From the NCBI GenBank assembly GCA_027493055.1, contig JAPUDO010000119.1, forward strand, positions 62,001-126,000: a DNA stretch of 64,000 nucleotides, given 5' to 3'. This stretch comes from Niabella sp. Lineage in GTDB: Bacteria > Bacteroidota > Bacteroidia > Chitinophagales > Chitinophagaceae. Below the pieces are notes generated by a model that searched no databases, was not told the DNA's origin, and saw only the letters and a list, made by a program, of their open reading frames with translations. Shown here in pieces: positions 17,733 to 27,141 of this stretch (the stretch's first letter is position 1; every line of letters begins with the position of its first letter). The translations under genes and the position numbers were made by a program.

Positions 17733-18476
17733 ATGCTTATCAGGGCTCCTATTTTATTGTTTTTATTACTGCTTGTTTCAGCTTCATCTCAGGGTCAAAG
17801 CCGGCTCATAGGAAAGATCAGTAATTATATGTACGACAGCATTGCCCCTTTGCCTTTTGCAACTGTAAGGAATACAACATCAGGTGAAACAACCAGGGCA
17901 GATCAGAACGGGTATTACAGCATAAGGGCCAGGGAGAAGGATCAGGTCATTTTTTCAAATATTAATTTTACCAGCGATACTATAATAGTTGAAGAGCAGC
18001 TGCTTATTTCGGGATATGACGCCGGTCTTATAGAAAAGACTCTTTTTTTAAGCAATGTAACTGTACAATCGCGCTATAGCTTCGACTCTTTGCAAAGGCG
18101 AAATGAGTATCAGCATATTTTTGAGAAACCTGCAGGTATTACAGGTCGTAATACACCCTCTGCGGGGGCAGGGATTGTTCTAAGCCCTGTCAGCTTCTTT
18201 TCCAAAGGCACTAAGCAGGCCAGGCGCCTTAGAAAAAGATTGTTACAGGAGGAAGAAGCGTATTATATTGATCATGTTTTTTCTGCAGGAAGGGTAAGCG
18301 CATTAACAGGCCTTAAAAATGATTCCCTCCAAACCTTTATGTACACTTATCGTCCTTCTTATAAGCTGGCCCGGAAGCTTGATCATACAGGCATGACGGT
18401 TTATATTAATAATAAGTTTCTTGAGTTTAAAAAGAAAGAGAGCAAAAAAGAAGCGCCCTCTCAAACAGGAAAATAG
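17733..18476 (+). CDS. exported carboxypeptidase-regulatory-like domain protein, function unknown
   Basis: A 247-residue protein with a signal peptide (residues 1-21, LLFLLLLVSASSQGQ). The next part, LIGKISNYMYDSIAPLPFAT, RNTTSGETTRADQNGYYSI and DQVIFSNINF, is the beta-sandwich seen in carboxypeptidase-regulatory (CarboxypepD_reg) domains at about residues 24-95. The remainder is basic and helical with no known motif (KQARRLRKRLLQEEEAYY) and has a lysine-rich end. Similar small proteins are common in Bacteroidota envelopes without an assigned role. It is separate from addB (a gap of more than 200 bases) and converges on the proline dehydrogenase gene. Confidence 0.6.
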   Translation: MLIRAPILLFLLLLVSASSQGQSRLIGKISNYMYDSIAPLPFATVRNTTSGETTRADQNGYYSIRAREKDQVIFSNINFTSDTIIVEEQLLISGYDAGLIEKTLFLSNVTVQSRYSFDSLQRRNEYQHIFEKPAGITGRNTPSAGAGIVLSPVSFFSKGTKQARRLRKRLLQEEEAYYIDHVFSAGRVSALTGLKNDSLQTFMYTYRPSYKLARKLDHTGMTVYINNKFLEFKKKESKKEAPSQTGK

Positions 18477-18516
18477 AAAGCCGAAGGCTGAAGGCATAAA
18501 GCTTTAAGCTTCCGGC
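18477..18516. repeat. AAGCTTTAAGC-type word repeat
   Basis: The stretch AAGCCGAAGGCTGAAGGCAT followed by AAAGCTTTAAGCTTCCGGC is partly self-complementary and is a relative of AAAAGCTTTAAGCCTTATGC at 21658-21677. It sits between two converging genes, where it might help end transcription, though no T tract is present. Confidence 0.4.
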
Positions 18517-18527
18517 ATTGAGCCTGA

Positions 18528-19757
18528 TTATTCCTGCCTGCGCCTTCGCAGCTCTTTCCGGATCAATCCAAGCTCTCTGCCTGTTTGTCCTTTTACCGAA
18601 GTATTCTCCTGCGCTCTGCGCATCAGGTAAGGGATCACGTCTTCAATAGGGCCAAAAGGCACGTATTTGCTTACGTTACAACCTGCCCGGGCAAGATTAA
18701 AGGCAATATTATCGCTCATACCATAAAGCTGGCTAAAGCTTACGCGTGGATGATTAAGTGCAATATTCAATTCCTGCATTTTCTTTACAGCCAGCATGTT
18801 GCTCTTTTCATTGTGAGATGCCACCAGCATTCCTACATACTCCAAATTATTGATACATAAATTTACACCCGCATTAAAATCCCTGTCACAGCTGGCCTTG
18901 TCCGGTTGTATAGGTGAGGGATAGTCTTTTGCTTCGGCACGTTTTCTTTCCTTTTCCATATAAGCGCCCCGCACCAGCTTTACTCCCAGGATAAAGCCTC
19001 TTTCCTTTGCCGCATCAATACAATCTTTTAAAAAAGAAAGCCTGCCGTGCCGGTAATGTTGTACCGTGTTGTAAATAACAATGCGCTCTTTATTAAAGGA
19101 ATCCATCATCAGCATTACCAAAGCATCTACAGGATCCTGTATCCAGGTTTCCTCCGCATCTATCAGCATCCCTATTTTTTTCTCAACCGCTTTTTCGCAA
19201 ACCCGCATCACCCTTAATCTTACCTTGTGCCACTCTTCACGTTCGGCAGTGGTCAGCACCTCCAGCGCACCCAAATATCTTTTTATTAATGAGCCCTGTT
19301 TTTTACCCATGAGGTCATCCAGCTTTTCAAGCAAGGAAAAACGTGCAAGACCTGTAACCTTAACACTCATAAAAGGAATATTGGGCTGTGTAGCAGCATA
19401 GTCAATAACCTTAATAAATTCAGTTGCAGCCTGATCATATTCAGCATCGCTGCCGCCTCCGCCTTCCACACCATAATCAAGGATCACATCCACATTATAT
19501 TTACCCAAAACACGTGCTACAGCGGCCGTCTGCTCCAACGTTTCGCCACCGGCAAACTGTCTGAAAATAGTATCACGGATCAGCTCCTTTACAGGCAGCC
19601 CCACTTTGATCATCCAGGGAACAAGGCGTGTTCCCAGCTTTACCATCAAAGCATTGCCCATCAGGGTAAATAGCCTGTGCGCCTCTTTCAGCTCTTTATC
19701 AGATTTATATTGAAAGGCAAATTCTGTATTATCAAAGGAAATTGCAGGTACACTCAT
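18528..19757 (-). CDS. proline dehydrogenase
   Basis: A monofunctional proline dehydrogenase of about 409 residues, an FAD-dependent TIM barrel that oxidises proline to pyrroline-5-carboxylate and passes electrons to the quinone pool at the inner membrane. Visible motifs include VILDYGVEG (FAD region), FMSVKVTGLARF, GMLIDAEETWIQ, IYNTVQHYRHGR, GVKLVRGAYMEKER (substrate-binding arginine) and LYGMSDNIAFNL near the end. I start it at the ATG at 19757 (MSVPAISFDN). An in-frame ATG at 19784 lies upstream of a TATTTTTG promoter element and is unlikely to be used. rocD, about 16 kb away, makes glutamate semialdehyde, the open form of the same intermediate, but the genes are not linked. Confidence 0.9.
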   Translation of the reverse strand: MSVPAISFDNTEFAFQYKSDKELKEAHRLFTLMGNALMVKLGTRLVPWMIKVGLPVKELIRDTIFRQFAGGETLEQTAAVARVLGKYNVDVILDYGVEGGGGSDAEYDQAATEFIKVIDYAATQPNIPFMSVKVTGLARFSLLEKLDDLMGKKQGSLIKRYLGALEVLTTAEREEWHKVRLRVMRVCEKAVEKKIGMLIDAEETWIQDPVDALVMLMMDSFNKERIVIYNTVQHYRHGRLSFLKDCIDAAKERGFILGVKLVRGAYMEKERKRAEAKDYPSPIQPDKASCDRDFNAGVNLCINNLEYVGMLVASHNEKSNMLAVKKMQELNIALNHPRVSFSQLYGMSDNIAFNLARAGCNVSKYVPFGPIEDVIPYLMRRAQENTSVKGQTGRELGLIRKELRRRRQE

Positions 19758-19762
19758 ATAAA

Positions 19763-19770
19763 CAAAAATA
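19763..19770 (-). promoter_or_regulatory. -7 promoter element of proline dehydrogenase gene
   Basis: Minus-strand TATTTTTG matches TAnnTTTG exactly and ends five bases before the ATG at 19757. Transcription would begin at or within a few bases of the start codon, giving an essentially leaderless message. No good upstream TTG element is seen. Confidence 0.5.
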
Positions 19771-19924
19771 ATACGAAGCAGCAATATCTTTATGTAATTT
19801 TATCACACAGGCAATTGACTGATATCATCTTTCCTGGTGGGATGCTTTTCAAAAGAAAGTACCCTGGCAATAATCCGTTTGGAAAGCTTTACGAAAAAGA
19901 TAACATAACGCTAAACTTTAAACA

Positions 19925-20227
19925 ATGTTTTTCATTACACAACTCATCTACATTTTAGACGGACAAGAAAATGCATTCAATCAATTTGAAGACATTGCAA
20001 TTCCTATTATTTCAAAATATAACGGGCGACTTTTGTTACGTGTAAGGCCAACACCAGGTGCTTTCATAGAACACAATATTGATAAACCTTATGAAATTCA
20101 TTTGGTAGTATTTGACAGCGAACAGGATTTTCAGAACTTCACAAAAGATGAAGAACGAAAACAATTTCTACACCTGAAAGAACAATCTATTAAATCAGTT
20201 TTACTTATTAAAGGAACAGAATTATGA
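19925..20227 (+). CDS. DUF1330-family small protein
   Basis: A 100-residue soluble protein that fits the DUF1330 pattern: FFITQLIYILDGQENAFNQF, then YNGRLLLRVRPTPGAFIE, then PYEIHLVVFDSEQDFQNF. The family has a dimeric ferredoxin-like alpha/beta fold related to antibiotic-biosynthesis monooxygenases, but no reaction is established. The ATG at 19925 is preceded by CTAAACTTTAAACA, with no clear ribosome-binding site. It is flanked by two genes on the opposite strand and is probably a single transcript. Confidence 0.7.
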   Translation: MFFITQLIYILDGQENAFNQFEDIAIPIISKYNGRLLLRVRPTPGAFIEHNIDKPYEIHLVVFDSEQDFQNFTKDEERKQFLHLKEQSIKSVLLIKGTEL

Positions 20228-20305
20228 AACAAGTAGGCCCTTCAGCATCAAAAGCACAGAGCCATTAAAAAAGCATCCGGATATTGTATTTCGCCTGATT
20301 TATTT

Positions 20306-21562
20306 TTATATCAGCCCAGCCAGCTCCAGGCTCTTCTTCCTGATCTTTCGCTCTTCCACGCTTTCCAGGATGGCATCAGGCTCAAGAATCAGTGAAGTAC
20401 CATTCTCCTTCCACCAGGTACTGTTTTTCAGTTTCTTTAAAGCAATCACGCCCGACAGGTATTTCCGGTCTTCCTGGGCATGCCACTGCTCTATCCATTC
20501 AAAATCTTCCTTAGAAATATTTTTAATATCCCTGAAGCTGATATACACCCTTAAAAAAATATCTTCATTCAGCTGGTTAGGCTCATGGTGATACAGTTTT
20601 TTGTATTCGTACTTATAGCCATAGCGCAATGCAGATAAATCACTCAATACAGCTGATGCTGTTGGGAAGCTTCCTGCACCTTTACCATAAAAGAACTGCT
20701 GGTCAGCAAATCCGCTTTCAATCACCACACCATTATATTCATTTTTTACAAAAGACAGCGGACTATCAGCAGACACAAACTGGGGTAAAACAAAAGCTGC
20801 TACCCCACCGTCCACTAATTTTTTAGCCTGGGCCACTAACCGTATCTGCTGCCCACGGGCTTTAGCCACTGCTGCATCTGATTGATGGATATTCTGGATA
20901 CCGGTAAATAAGATGTTGTTGGGCTCTGTAACAATACCATAAGCATGACAAAGAAAAATAGTCCATTTATTCAGGGCATCAAATCCTTCCACATCCAGCG
21001 TAGGGTTACTTTCTGCAAAGCCCAGTTGTTGCGCCAGCAATAACGCTTCCCTGAAGTTGAGATTATCATCAAACATCTTTGTCAGGATAAAATTGGTGCT
21101 ACCATTGATAATAGCCCTGATACTATGTAAAAGGTCATTATCGTAGTATTCTTCCAGGTTCCTGATTGCAGGTATGGAAGCGCAGGCGGAAGACTCATAC
21201 AAAAAGGAACGGCCTGTTTCCTGCTGCAGGTCTAACAGTTCCTGTAAATGCTCCGCTATCATTTTTTTGCTGGAGCTTACCACTTCCTTTTTATTTTCCA
21301 GGGCCGTTTTCACAATTTCAAATGCTGCTGCCGAATCATCAATCACTTCAACAATTACATTAATTTCCTTATCCTCCAGCAGCTCATTCTTGTCTGTTGT
21401 AAACAAGGCGGCCGGCGCATTCCTCTTTTTAGCAGGATGTTTAATACACACTTTCCTGATAGTGGCATTTAATGAAGGCGTTTGCTCCAGCACTTTGTAA
21501 AGCCCCTCGCCTACTACACCAAACCCAAACATGCCTATCACTAATTTTCTGTGTTTGCTCAT
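20306..21562 (-). CDS. hom: homoserine dehydrogenase
   Basis: It reduces aspartate semialdehyde to homoserine, the shared precursor of methionine and threonine. The 418-residue protein is the stand-alone form, not fused to aspartate kinase. It starts with the Rossmann motif GMFGFGVVGEGLYKVL (10-25), then VVSSSKKMIAEH, YESSACASIPAIRNLEE and INGSTNFILTKM of the catalytic domain with LDVEGFDALNKWTI. The last 80 residues (EDIFLRVYISFRDIKNISK) look like a degenerate ACT-like regulatory domain. It is on the same strand as metX and metY, 340 bases downstream of metX, so read-through from the SAM riboswitch-controlled promoter is possible but not certain. Confidence 0.92.
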   Translation of the reverse strand: MSKHRKLVIGMFGFGVVGEGLYKVLEQTPSLNATIRKVCIKHPAKKRNAPAALFTTDKNELLEDKEINVIVEVIDDSAAAFEIVKTALENKKEVVSSSKKMIAEHLQELLDLQQETGRSFLYESSACASIPAIRNLEEYYDNDLLHSIRAIINGSTNFILTKMFDDNLNFREALLLAQQLGFAESNPTLDVEGFDALNKWTIFLCHAYGIVTEPNNILFTGIQNIHQSDAAVAKARGQQIRLVAQAKKLVDGGVAAFVLPQFVSADSPLSFVKNEYNGVVIESGFADQQFFYGKGAGSFPTASAVLSDLSALRYGYKYEYKKLYHHEPNQLNEDIFLRVYISFRDIKNISKEDFEWIEQWHAQEDRKYLSGVIALKKLKNSTWWKENGTSLILEPDAILESVEERKIRKKSLELAGLI

Positions 21563-21902
21563 TTATTACGAATTGTTTATTATTAATTTTTAATTCACAA
21601 CTGTCAGCACAATGTACGACATACGGTATACGATGTAAAACAAAAGCTAAAAGCCAAAAGCTTTAAGCCTTATGCTTTCGGCTTATTACCCATTACCACT
21701 GAACATTGATGATCGCGTATTGAATATTCCTGCCCGAATGATGGGCCAGGCGGGGATTATGAACATTCAACAATCCCCGCCTGACCGGACGTCCGCCCGT
21801 GCCGGTACGGACGGGGGCAGGAATACTCAATTTTCAAATAGTCATTGATAACATCAACCGCTTAACAACTATTAATACGCCCTACTTACTATTCCCTACT
21901 CT
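21563..21902. repeat. 340-base repeat-filled gap between metX and hom
   Basis: No gene is seen. The gap contains an ACATACGGTATACGATGT word (21619) related to 464; the AAAAGCTTTAAGCCTTATGC word (21658); a large nested inverted repeat at 21719-21832; and a CTACTTACTATTCCCTACTC-type word (21882) next to the metX stop, related to CTACTCACCATTCACTAC at 33522. Inside the large inverted repeat are a perfect 12-bp stem, CAGGCGGGGATT (21747-21758) with AATCCCCGCCTG (21772-21783), and a GC-rich GTCCGCCCGTGCC/GGTACGGACGGG hairpin, all framed by ATTGAATATTCCTGCC and GGCAGGAATACTCAAT. Such structures could end transcription before hom. Confidence 0.55.
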
Positions 21903-22937
21903 CTATTCACTACTTACCACTCCCTGTTCCAAAAAACTCTTAATGGCATCCGTTAATTGTTCAAATTCCAGTAAAAAGCCATCGTGCCCGTAATCAGACA
22001 GTATCAGCTTAACATGCGCATCAGGGATATTACCAGCAATAAACTCCTGCTCATAAGGCGGGAATAAAATATCGCCTTCCATGCTTAAAGCAAGGGTTTT
22101 AGCCTTAATAGTATTTAATGCCTGAACCACTCCGCCTCTTCCCCTTCCCAGGTTATGCGAATCCATACTTTTGGTAAGGGCATAATAGCTAAACGCATTA
22201 AAACGTGCCGAAAGTTTCGAGCCCTGGTAACGTTGATAGCTTTCGCTTTTAAAGCCTTCAATAAGGTCATCAGTAGCTTCCGACTGGGTTTTATTATAAG
22301 CCATATCCGTTCTGTAAGAAAGCAGCGCGATGCTCCTTGCTACTTCCAGACCTTTGCGTCCTGCATCAACCGTTTTATTGAGCCAGGTAGCATCAGCTTC
22401 AATGGCCAGCCTTTGCGAAGCATTAAAAGCCTTGCCCCAGGGCGAATGCATAGCATTGGTAGCTATCGGGAAAATATATTCAAACAGATCAGGAGCCTGC
22501 ACAGCCCACTCCATTAATTGTTGTCCGCCGGTACTACCACCAATACCTATCCTGATTTTTGATATGCCCAGGCTTGCCTGCAACAAACGATAAGCATGCA
22601 CCATATCCCTTATCGTAAAAAAAGGAAAGTCGTGATAATAAGAATTTCCTGTTTGGGGATTTACATCCAAAGGGCTGATGCTTCCATAACAACTGCCAGG
22701 CATATTTACACAAATAATAAAGTGCCGCTCAGGATCAAATACCTTTCCGGCGCCTATCATTTCGGGCCACCACTCATGCGGGCAACTGTTCGCTGTGAGT
22801 GCATGGAATATCCAAACTACATTATCCCGTGCATTATTCAACGCTCCATACGTAGTATATGCCAGGTGCAGATTATGTAAAACCGCTCCGCTCTCCAAAG
22901 TAAACGGCGCTGTGTACCTAAAAAACTCTTGATTCAT
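21903..22937 (-). CDS. metX: homoserine O-acetyltransferase
   Basis: It transfers an acetyl group from acetyl-CoA to homoserine, activating it for sulfhydrylation by MetY. This is an alpha/beta hydrolase of 344 residues, the usual length. The entrance motif FHALTANSCPHEWWPEMIG (45-62) and GSCYGSISP fit the family; the nucleophile elbow GIGGSTGGQQ carries Ser135; MEGDILFPP carries the acid and DYGHDGFL the histidine. Its start lies five bases after the metY stop, so the two are translated from one message under the SAM riboswitch. The gene ends next to short degenerate repeats. Confidence 0.95.
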   Translation of the reverse strand: MNQEFFRYTAPFTLESGAVLHNLHLAYTTYGALNNARDNVVWIFHALTANSCPHEWWPEMIGAGKVFDPERHFIICVNMPGSCYGSISPLDVNPQTGNSYYHDFPFFTIRDMVHAYRLLQASLGISKIRIGIGGSTGGQQLMEWAVQAPDLFEYIFPIATNAMHSPWGKAFNASQRLAIEADATWLNKTVDAGRKGLEVARSIALLSYRTDMAYNKTQSEATDDLIEGFKSESYQRYQGSKLSARFNAFSYYALTKSMDSHNLGRGRGGVVQALNTIKAKTLALSMEGDILFPPYEQEFIAGNIPDAHVKLILSDYGHDGFLLEFEQLTDAIKSFLEQGVVSSE

Positions 22938-22942
22938 ATTTA

Positions 22943-24265
<1,323 letters not shown>

Positions 24266-24325
24266 TTAACCGTTAAAAAATAAGTGTTCAGGTCTGTTCC
24301 TGCTCCGGTATCCTTATCAGACAGA

Positions 24326-24360
24326 AATAAAAAAAGCCCTCCTGTAAGCAGGAGGGCTTC
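24326..24360 (-). terminator. intrinsic terminator of the SAM-responsive leader
   Basis: AAGCCCTCCTG and CAGGAGGGCTT pair perfectly around TAAG (24334-24359) and, on the minus strand, run into a stretch of U residues. The hairpin lies between the riboswitch and metY, where it can stop transcription when S-adenosylmethionine is bound. The competing antiterminator was not worked out base by base. Confidence 0.88.
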
Positions 24361-24399
24361 GCATTTATTTTAATAAATCTTTTAAATTGAAACTTCCGG

Positions 24400-24511
24400 C
24401 TTATCTTTCTACGTTTATGAACGTAGTAGGAATTGGCACCTTGTTTCCCTAATAAAAGAAACAGGTTGCCAAGGCTTCACAGGGCCCATACCCTCTGCCT
24501 TTCTTGATAAG
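24400..24511 (-). promoter_or_regulatory. SAM-I (S-box) riboswitch
   Basis: Read on the minus strand, the P1 stem CTTATC (24511-24506) pairs with GATAAG (24405-24400). Conserved core blocks follow in the right order: AAGAAAGGCAGAGGGTATGG, CCCTGTGAAGCC, TTGGCAACC, then GGTGCCAATTCC and a short variable hairpin CTACGTT...AACGTAG. These are the hallmark blocks of the S-box aptamer that binds S-adenosylmethionine. An intrinsic terminator and metY-metX follow, which is the expected context, so high SAM should switch the methionine genes off. Confidence 0.93.
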
Positions 24512-24548
24512 TATATAAAAGAGCTGCTGCCTGAACGCAGACAGAGCG

Positions 24549-24556
24549 CAAATATA
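24549..24556 (-). promoter_or_regulatory. -7 promoter element of the metY-metX leader
   Basis: Minus-strand TATATTTG is an exact TAnnTTTG match, about 38 bases before the first P1 base of the riboswitch, so the aptamer would lie near the 5' end of the transcript. It abuts the T-rich tail of the terminator of the next upstream gene. Confidence 0.55.
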
Positions 24557-24573
24557 GAGTAGAAACCTGAAAT

Positions 24574-24603
24574 AAAAAAACCCTGTAAAAAAAATTACAG
24601 GGC
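24574..24603 (-). terminator. intrinsic terminator after the 24626-25234 barrel gene
   Basis: CCCTGTAA and TTACAGGG (24581-24602) form a perfect 8-bp stem around six A residues, followed on the minus strand by seven U residues. It separates the barrel gene from the SAM-controlled leader. Confidence 0.85.
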
Positions 24604-24625
24604 TTCTTACAGGAATTATCTTTTA

Positions 24626-25234
24626 TTAGAATTTATATCCTAAAGTAACACCAAAAGAGGTATTATTAATTTTTGCCGGATTATCATTATCCGGTAATTT
24701 AACCAATCCAAGGTTAGCATTCAGGTTTAAAGATAAGCCATTGCTTAACTGGTAACCTGCCAGCAGCTTTCCACCTGCATCAAGTTTCTTAAACCCGGCT
24801 TCATCCCAATCCCTTTTAAGAGAAGCATCACCTACATCACCTTTTATTTGTCCCACACCCATACCTACATAAGGACCAACACCTAATAATAAGTTACCAT
24901 TTCCCAGTTCAGGCTGGTATTGAAAGGTAATTGGTAGCTGCAGGTAATTCAAATGAACCTTGGAATTTACCAATCCATCATATTTAGCACCGTTCTGTAC
25001 GTAGCTTAAACCTGGCTGGATTACAAAATCATCGGCAATACCAATATCGTAAGTAACGCCCGCCTGAAAACCGGTCTTTAACTTACCGTTGTCCGGAGCA
25101 TCTTTGCCTGTAATATTTGCAAAGTTTACACCCGCATTAACACCAAAACGGCCCGACTGTGCATTAGAATCAACTGCAGAAAAACTGAACGCTGCAAATA
25201 ACAATCCTCCAAATAATAATTGTTTCATTTTCAT
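24626..25234 (-). CDS. PorT-like outer-membrane beta-barrel protein
   Basis: A 202-residue exported protein: signal peptide about 1-25 (LLFGGLLFAAFSFSAVDSNA), then GRFGVNAGVNFANITGKD, the typical opening of the outer_membrane_beta-barrel (PorT/OMP_b-brl_2) family. Amphipathic strands follow (FVIQPGLSYVQNGAKY, LNYLQLPITFQYQPEL, LLLGVGPYVGMGVG), and the protein ends in TSFGVTLGYKF with a C-terminal phenylalanine for barrel insertion. Function beyond membrane insertion is unknown. It has its own terminator and lies in a run of envelope genes on the same strand. Confidence 0.8.
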   Translation of the reverse strand: MKMKQLLFGGLLFAAFSFSAVDSNAQSGRFGVNAGVNFANITGKDAPDNGKLKTGFQAGVTYDIGIADDFVIQPGLSYVQNGAKYDGLVNSKVHLNYLQLPITFQYQPELGNGNLLLGVGPYVGMGVGQIKGDVGDASLKRDWDEAGFKKLDAGGKLLAGYQLSNGLSLNLNANLGLVKLPDNDNPAKINNTSFGVTLGYKF

Positions 25235-25305
25235 AAATATAGATTTAAAAAGTTTATTTAGGGTAGTAAACGTATTTCCGGATCAAATACTTTAGAATTA
25301 AAAGA

Positions 25306-25983
25306 TTATTTTGTACCTGCTTCTTTTTCCGCATCAGCCTTCATCTTTTCATTAGCAGTGATCAGGAACTCAACGCGGCGGTTCTGGGCACGGCCTTCCG
25401 GAGTATCATTAGTGTATTTGGGATTTCTTAAACCATAGCCCATTGTACTTAATCTTTGCAAGCCAATGCCATGATCGCTTAAATAGTTAGATACCACAGA
25501 AGCTCTTCTTTCTGATAAGGCCTGGTTATATTTTTCAGTACCTGTATTGTCAGTATGGCCCTGGATCTCTACGTCTGTATCAGGATATTTATTTAAAATA
25601 GTTATCAGGTCGTTCAGTGTAGACTGTGAAGCGGCTGTTAATGCAGCCTGGTCAAAACCAAATAATACAGCGCTGCTGAACTCTACCACGATACCTTCTT
25701 GCACCCGCTCTACTTTAGCTCCTGGAACTTCCTGCTTGATCTCCTCGGCCTGCTTATCCATTTTTTTACCAATGATAGCGCCTGCTGTTCCGCCTACAGC
25801 AGCACCAATAATAGCCCCAAGTCCTGCGTTACCTGCAGCTTTACCAATAACGGCGCCTACAGCAGCCCCGCCTCCAACACCTATAGCGGCGCCTTTTTGT
25901 GTTCTGGTAGCCGTTTCGCAGCCGGCTAATGTTAATCCCGCAAAAGCAGTAGCAAATAATGCTGTTTTTACAATTTTCATCAT
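25306..25983 (-). CDS. OmpA-family lipoprotein with glycine zipper
   Basis: A 225-residue lipoprotein: lipobox LTLAGC with Cys22, then a glycine-zipper segment GAAIGVGGGAAVGAVIG and GAIIGAAVGGTAGAIIG (about 31-73) that can insert in or span a membrane, then an OmpA C-terminal domain. That domain has VLFGFDQAAL, VEIQGHTDNTGTEKYNQAL, ALSERRASVVSNYL and the peptidoglycan-binding GRAQNRRVEF (Arg and the upstream Asp contact diaminopimelate in the family). It should tether the outer membrane to peptidoglycan, like YiaD-type proteins. Two ATG codons stand side by side at the start; either may be used. Confidence 0.88.
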   Translation of the reverse strand: MMKIVKTALFATAFAGLTLAGCETATRTQKGAAIGVGGGAAVGAVIGKAAGNAGLGAIIGAAVGGTAGAIIGKKMDKQAEEIKQEVPGAKVERVQEGIVVEFSSAVLFGFDQAALTAASQSTLNDLITILNKYPDTDVEIQGHTDNTGTEKYNQALSERRASVVSNYLSDHGIGLQRLSTMGYGLRNPKYTNDTPEGRAQNRRVEFLITANEKMKADAEKEAGTK

Positions 25984-26130
25984 ATGTGTTTTAAATGTTT
26001 AAAAAGATCACTAACTGCAAAAGTAAATTACTATACATTGACATACATTAATTTACTTTAAGTAATCTTATTCCATCAGCCATTTATCAAATTATGTGCC
26101 AATGGATTTTTTCTATAGACTGATATCCAT

Positions 26131-26170
26131 ATAAAAAGGCTGCCTGTATGGCAACCTTTTTATATTTTTT
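26131..26170 (-). terminator. intrinsic terminator after the 26188-26898 gene
   Basis: AAAAAGGCTGCC (26133-26144) pairs with GGCAACCTTTTT (26150-26161) with one mismatch. The AT-rich flanks give U stretches in both directions. It lies 18 bases past the stop of the minus-strand gene. Confidence 0.75.
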
Positions 26171-26187
26171 AACTAAAGAAGGACTAT

Positions 26188-26898
26188 TTATCGTTTAACT
26201 GCCGGGGCTGCTGCCAGGTCCACTACTTTAGCAAGTATGTAATTTGCTCCCTTTTCGGCTATCTTATTTTTCTTGTCTTTTTTATCTGCATGTTTAGCAG
26301 TTGCCATAACTTCAGAGCTATCCGTGGTCATAGCAGCAACTTCTGTATCATCAATCTCTGCTATTTCAGGGAAAACAGCAGCAGGGTCTTCTTCATTAAA
26401 CCTGGCCCCGATATTTACATATAATTTGTTACTGGCAGAATCAAATATCACAGTGCCCTCATTTAATGATTTACCGGAATAACGTGCTTTCGAATGGGCA
26501 GTTTCAACAGCATCTCCCGCTGCAGCATGTTCTTCAGTTACTTCTTCCTTCAATTCGTTTTGCAATGTTTTCTGTACAGGAATTTTGTAAGTGGCAGGTG
26601 ATGCCTTAAGATCAGCCTTAAACTTGCCCTGCGGCATACCATTTATCCATATAACGCCTTTATTTTCATTATCTCTTGTTACTGTTACCTGCACTACTTC
26701 TCCTTCACTATCAGCATATTCATATCTTCCCAGTGCAGGAAAAATCATTTCATCTGTAAGCGCTCCGGGCATAGGAAGCAGTTCTTTTACCTGGGGTTTA
26801 TAATTCCTGGGTACTTCGGGTGAGGAAGCTACCTGTGCAACCGATGCGGTAGTTACTGATACAGAAAACGCGATCATTAATAAGTAATTCTTTTTCAT
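26188..26898 (-). CDS. exported protein of unknown function
   Basis: A 236-residue protein with a signal peptide (MKKNYLLMIAFSVSVTTASV, cleavage near VAQ). The mature part is acidic and alanine-rich. ALGRYEYADSEGEVVQVTVT and GVIWINGMPQGKFKADL suggest a small beta domain, followed by a low-complexity acidic stretch and a lysine-rich tail KHADKKDKKNKIAEKGANY. No catalytic or binding motif is recognisable and I do not know the family. A terminator directly follows, and the OmpA-type gene lies further downstream on the same strand, so it is probably a single-gene transcript. Confidence 0.55.
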   Translation of the reverse strand: MKKNYLLMIAFSVSVTTASVAQVASSPEVPRNYKPQVKELLPMPGALTDEMIFPALGRYEYADSEGEVVQVTVTRDNENKGVIWINGMPQGKFKADLKASPATYKIPVQKTLQNELKEEVTEEHAAAGDAVETAHSKARYSGKSLNEGTVIFDSASNKLYVNIGARFNEEDPAAVFPEIAEIDDTEVAAMTTDSSEVMATAKHADKKDKKNKIAEKGANYILAKVVDLAAAPAVKR

Positions 26899-27141
26899 TG
26901 TTCATTTTTTATGCCCACCCGGATAAACCGGTTGAACGGGGTTTAAATGGTTGGCCTGATATTATATAAGCCGGTAAACAGGATTTGATATAAGGTTCAT
27001 ATTTGAATTCAATCGTGTTGAAAAGAAATTATTATGCCAAAATTTATTTATAGGACATTAAACCTTTATTTTAGATGACAGTTATGAATAGTATCTGTCT
27101 TAAATTTACAGGCTTAAATCCTCAAAAAAGCAGGCAAAAAA

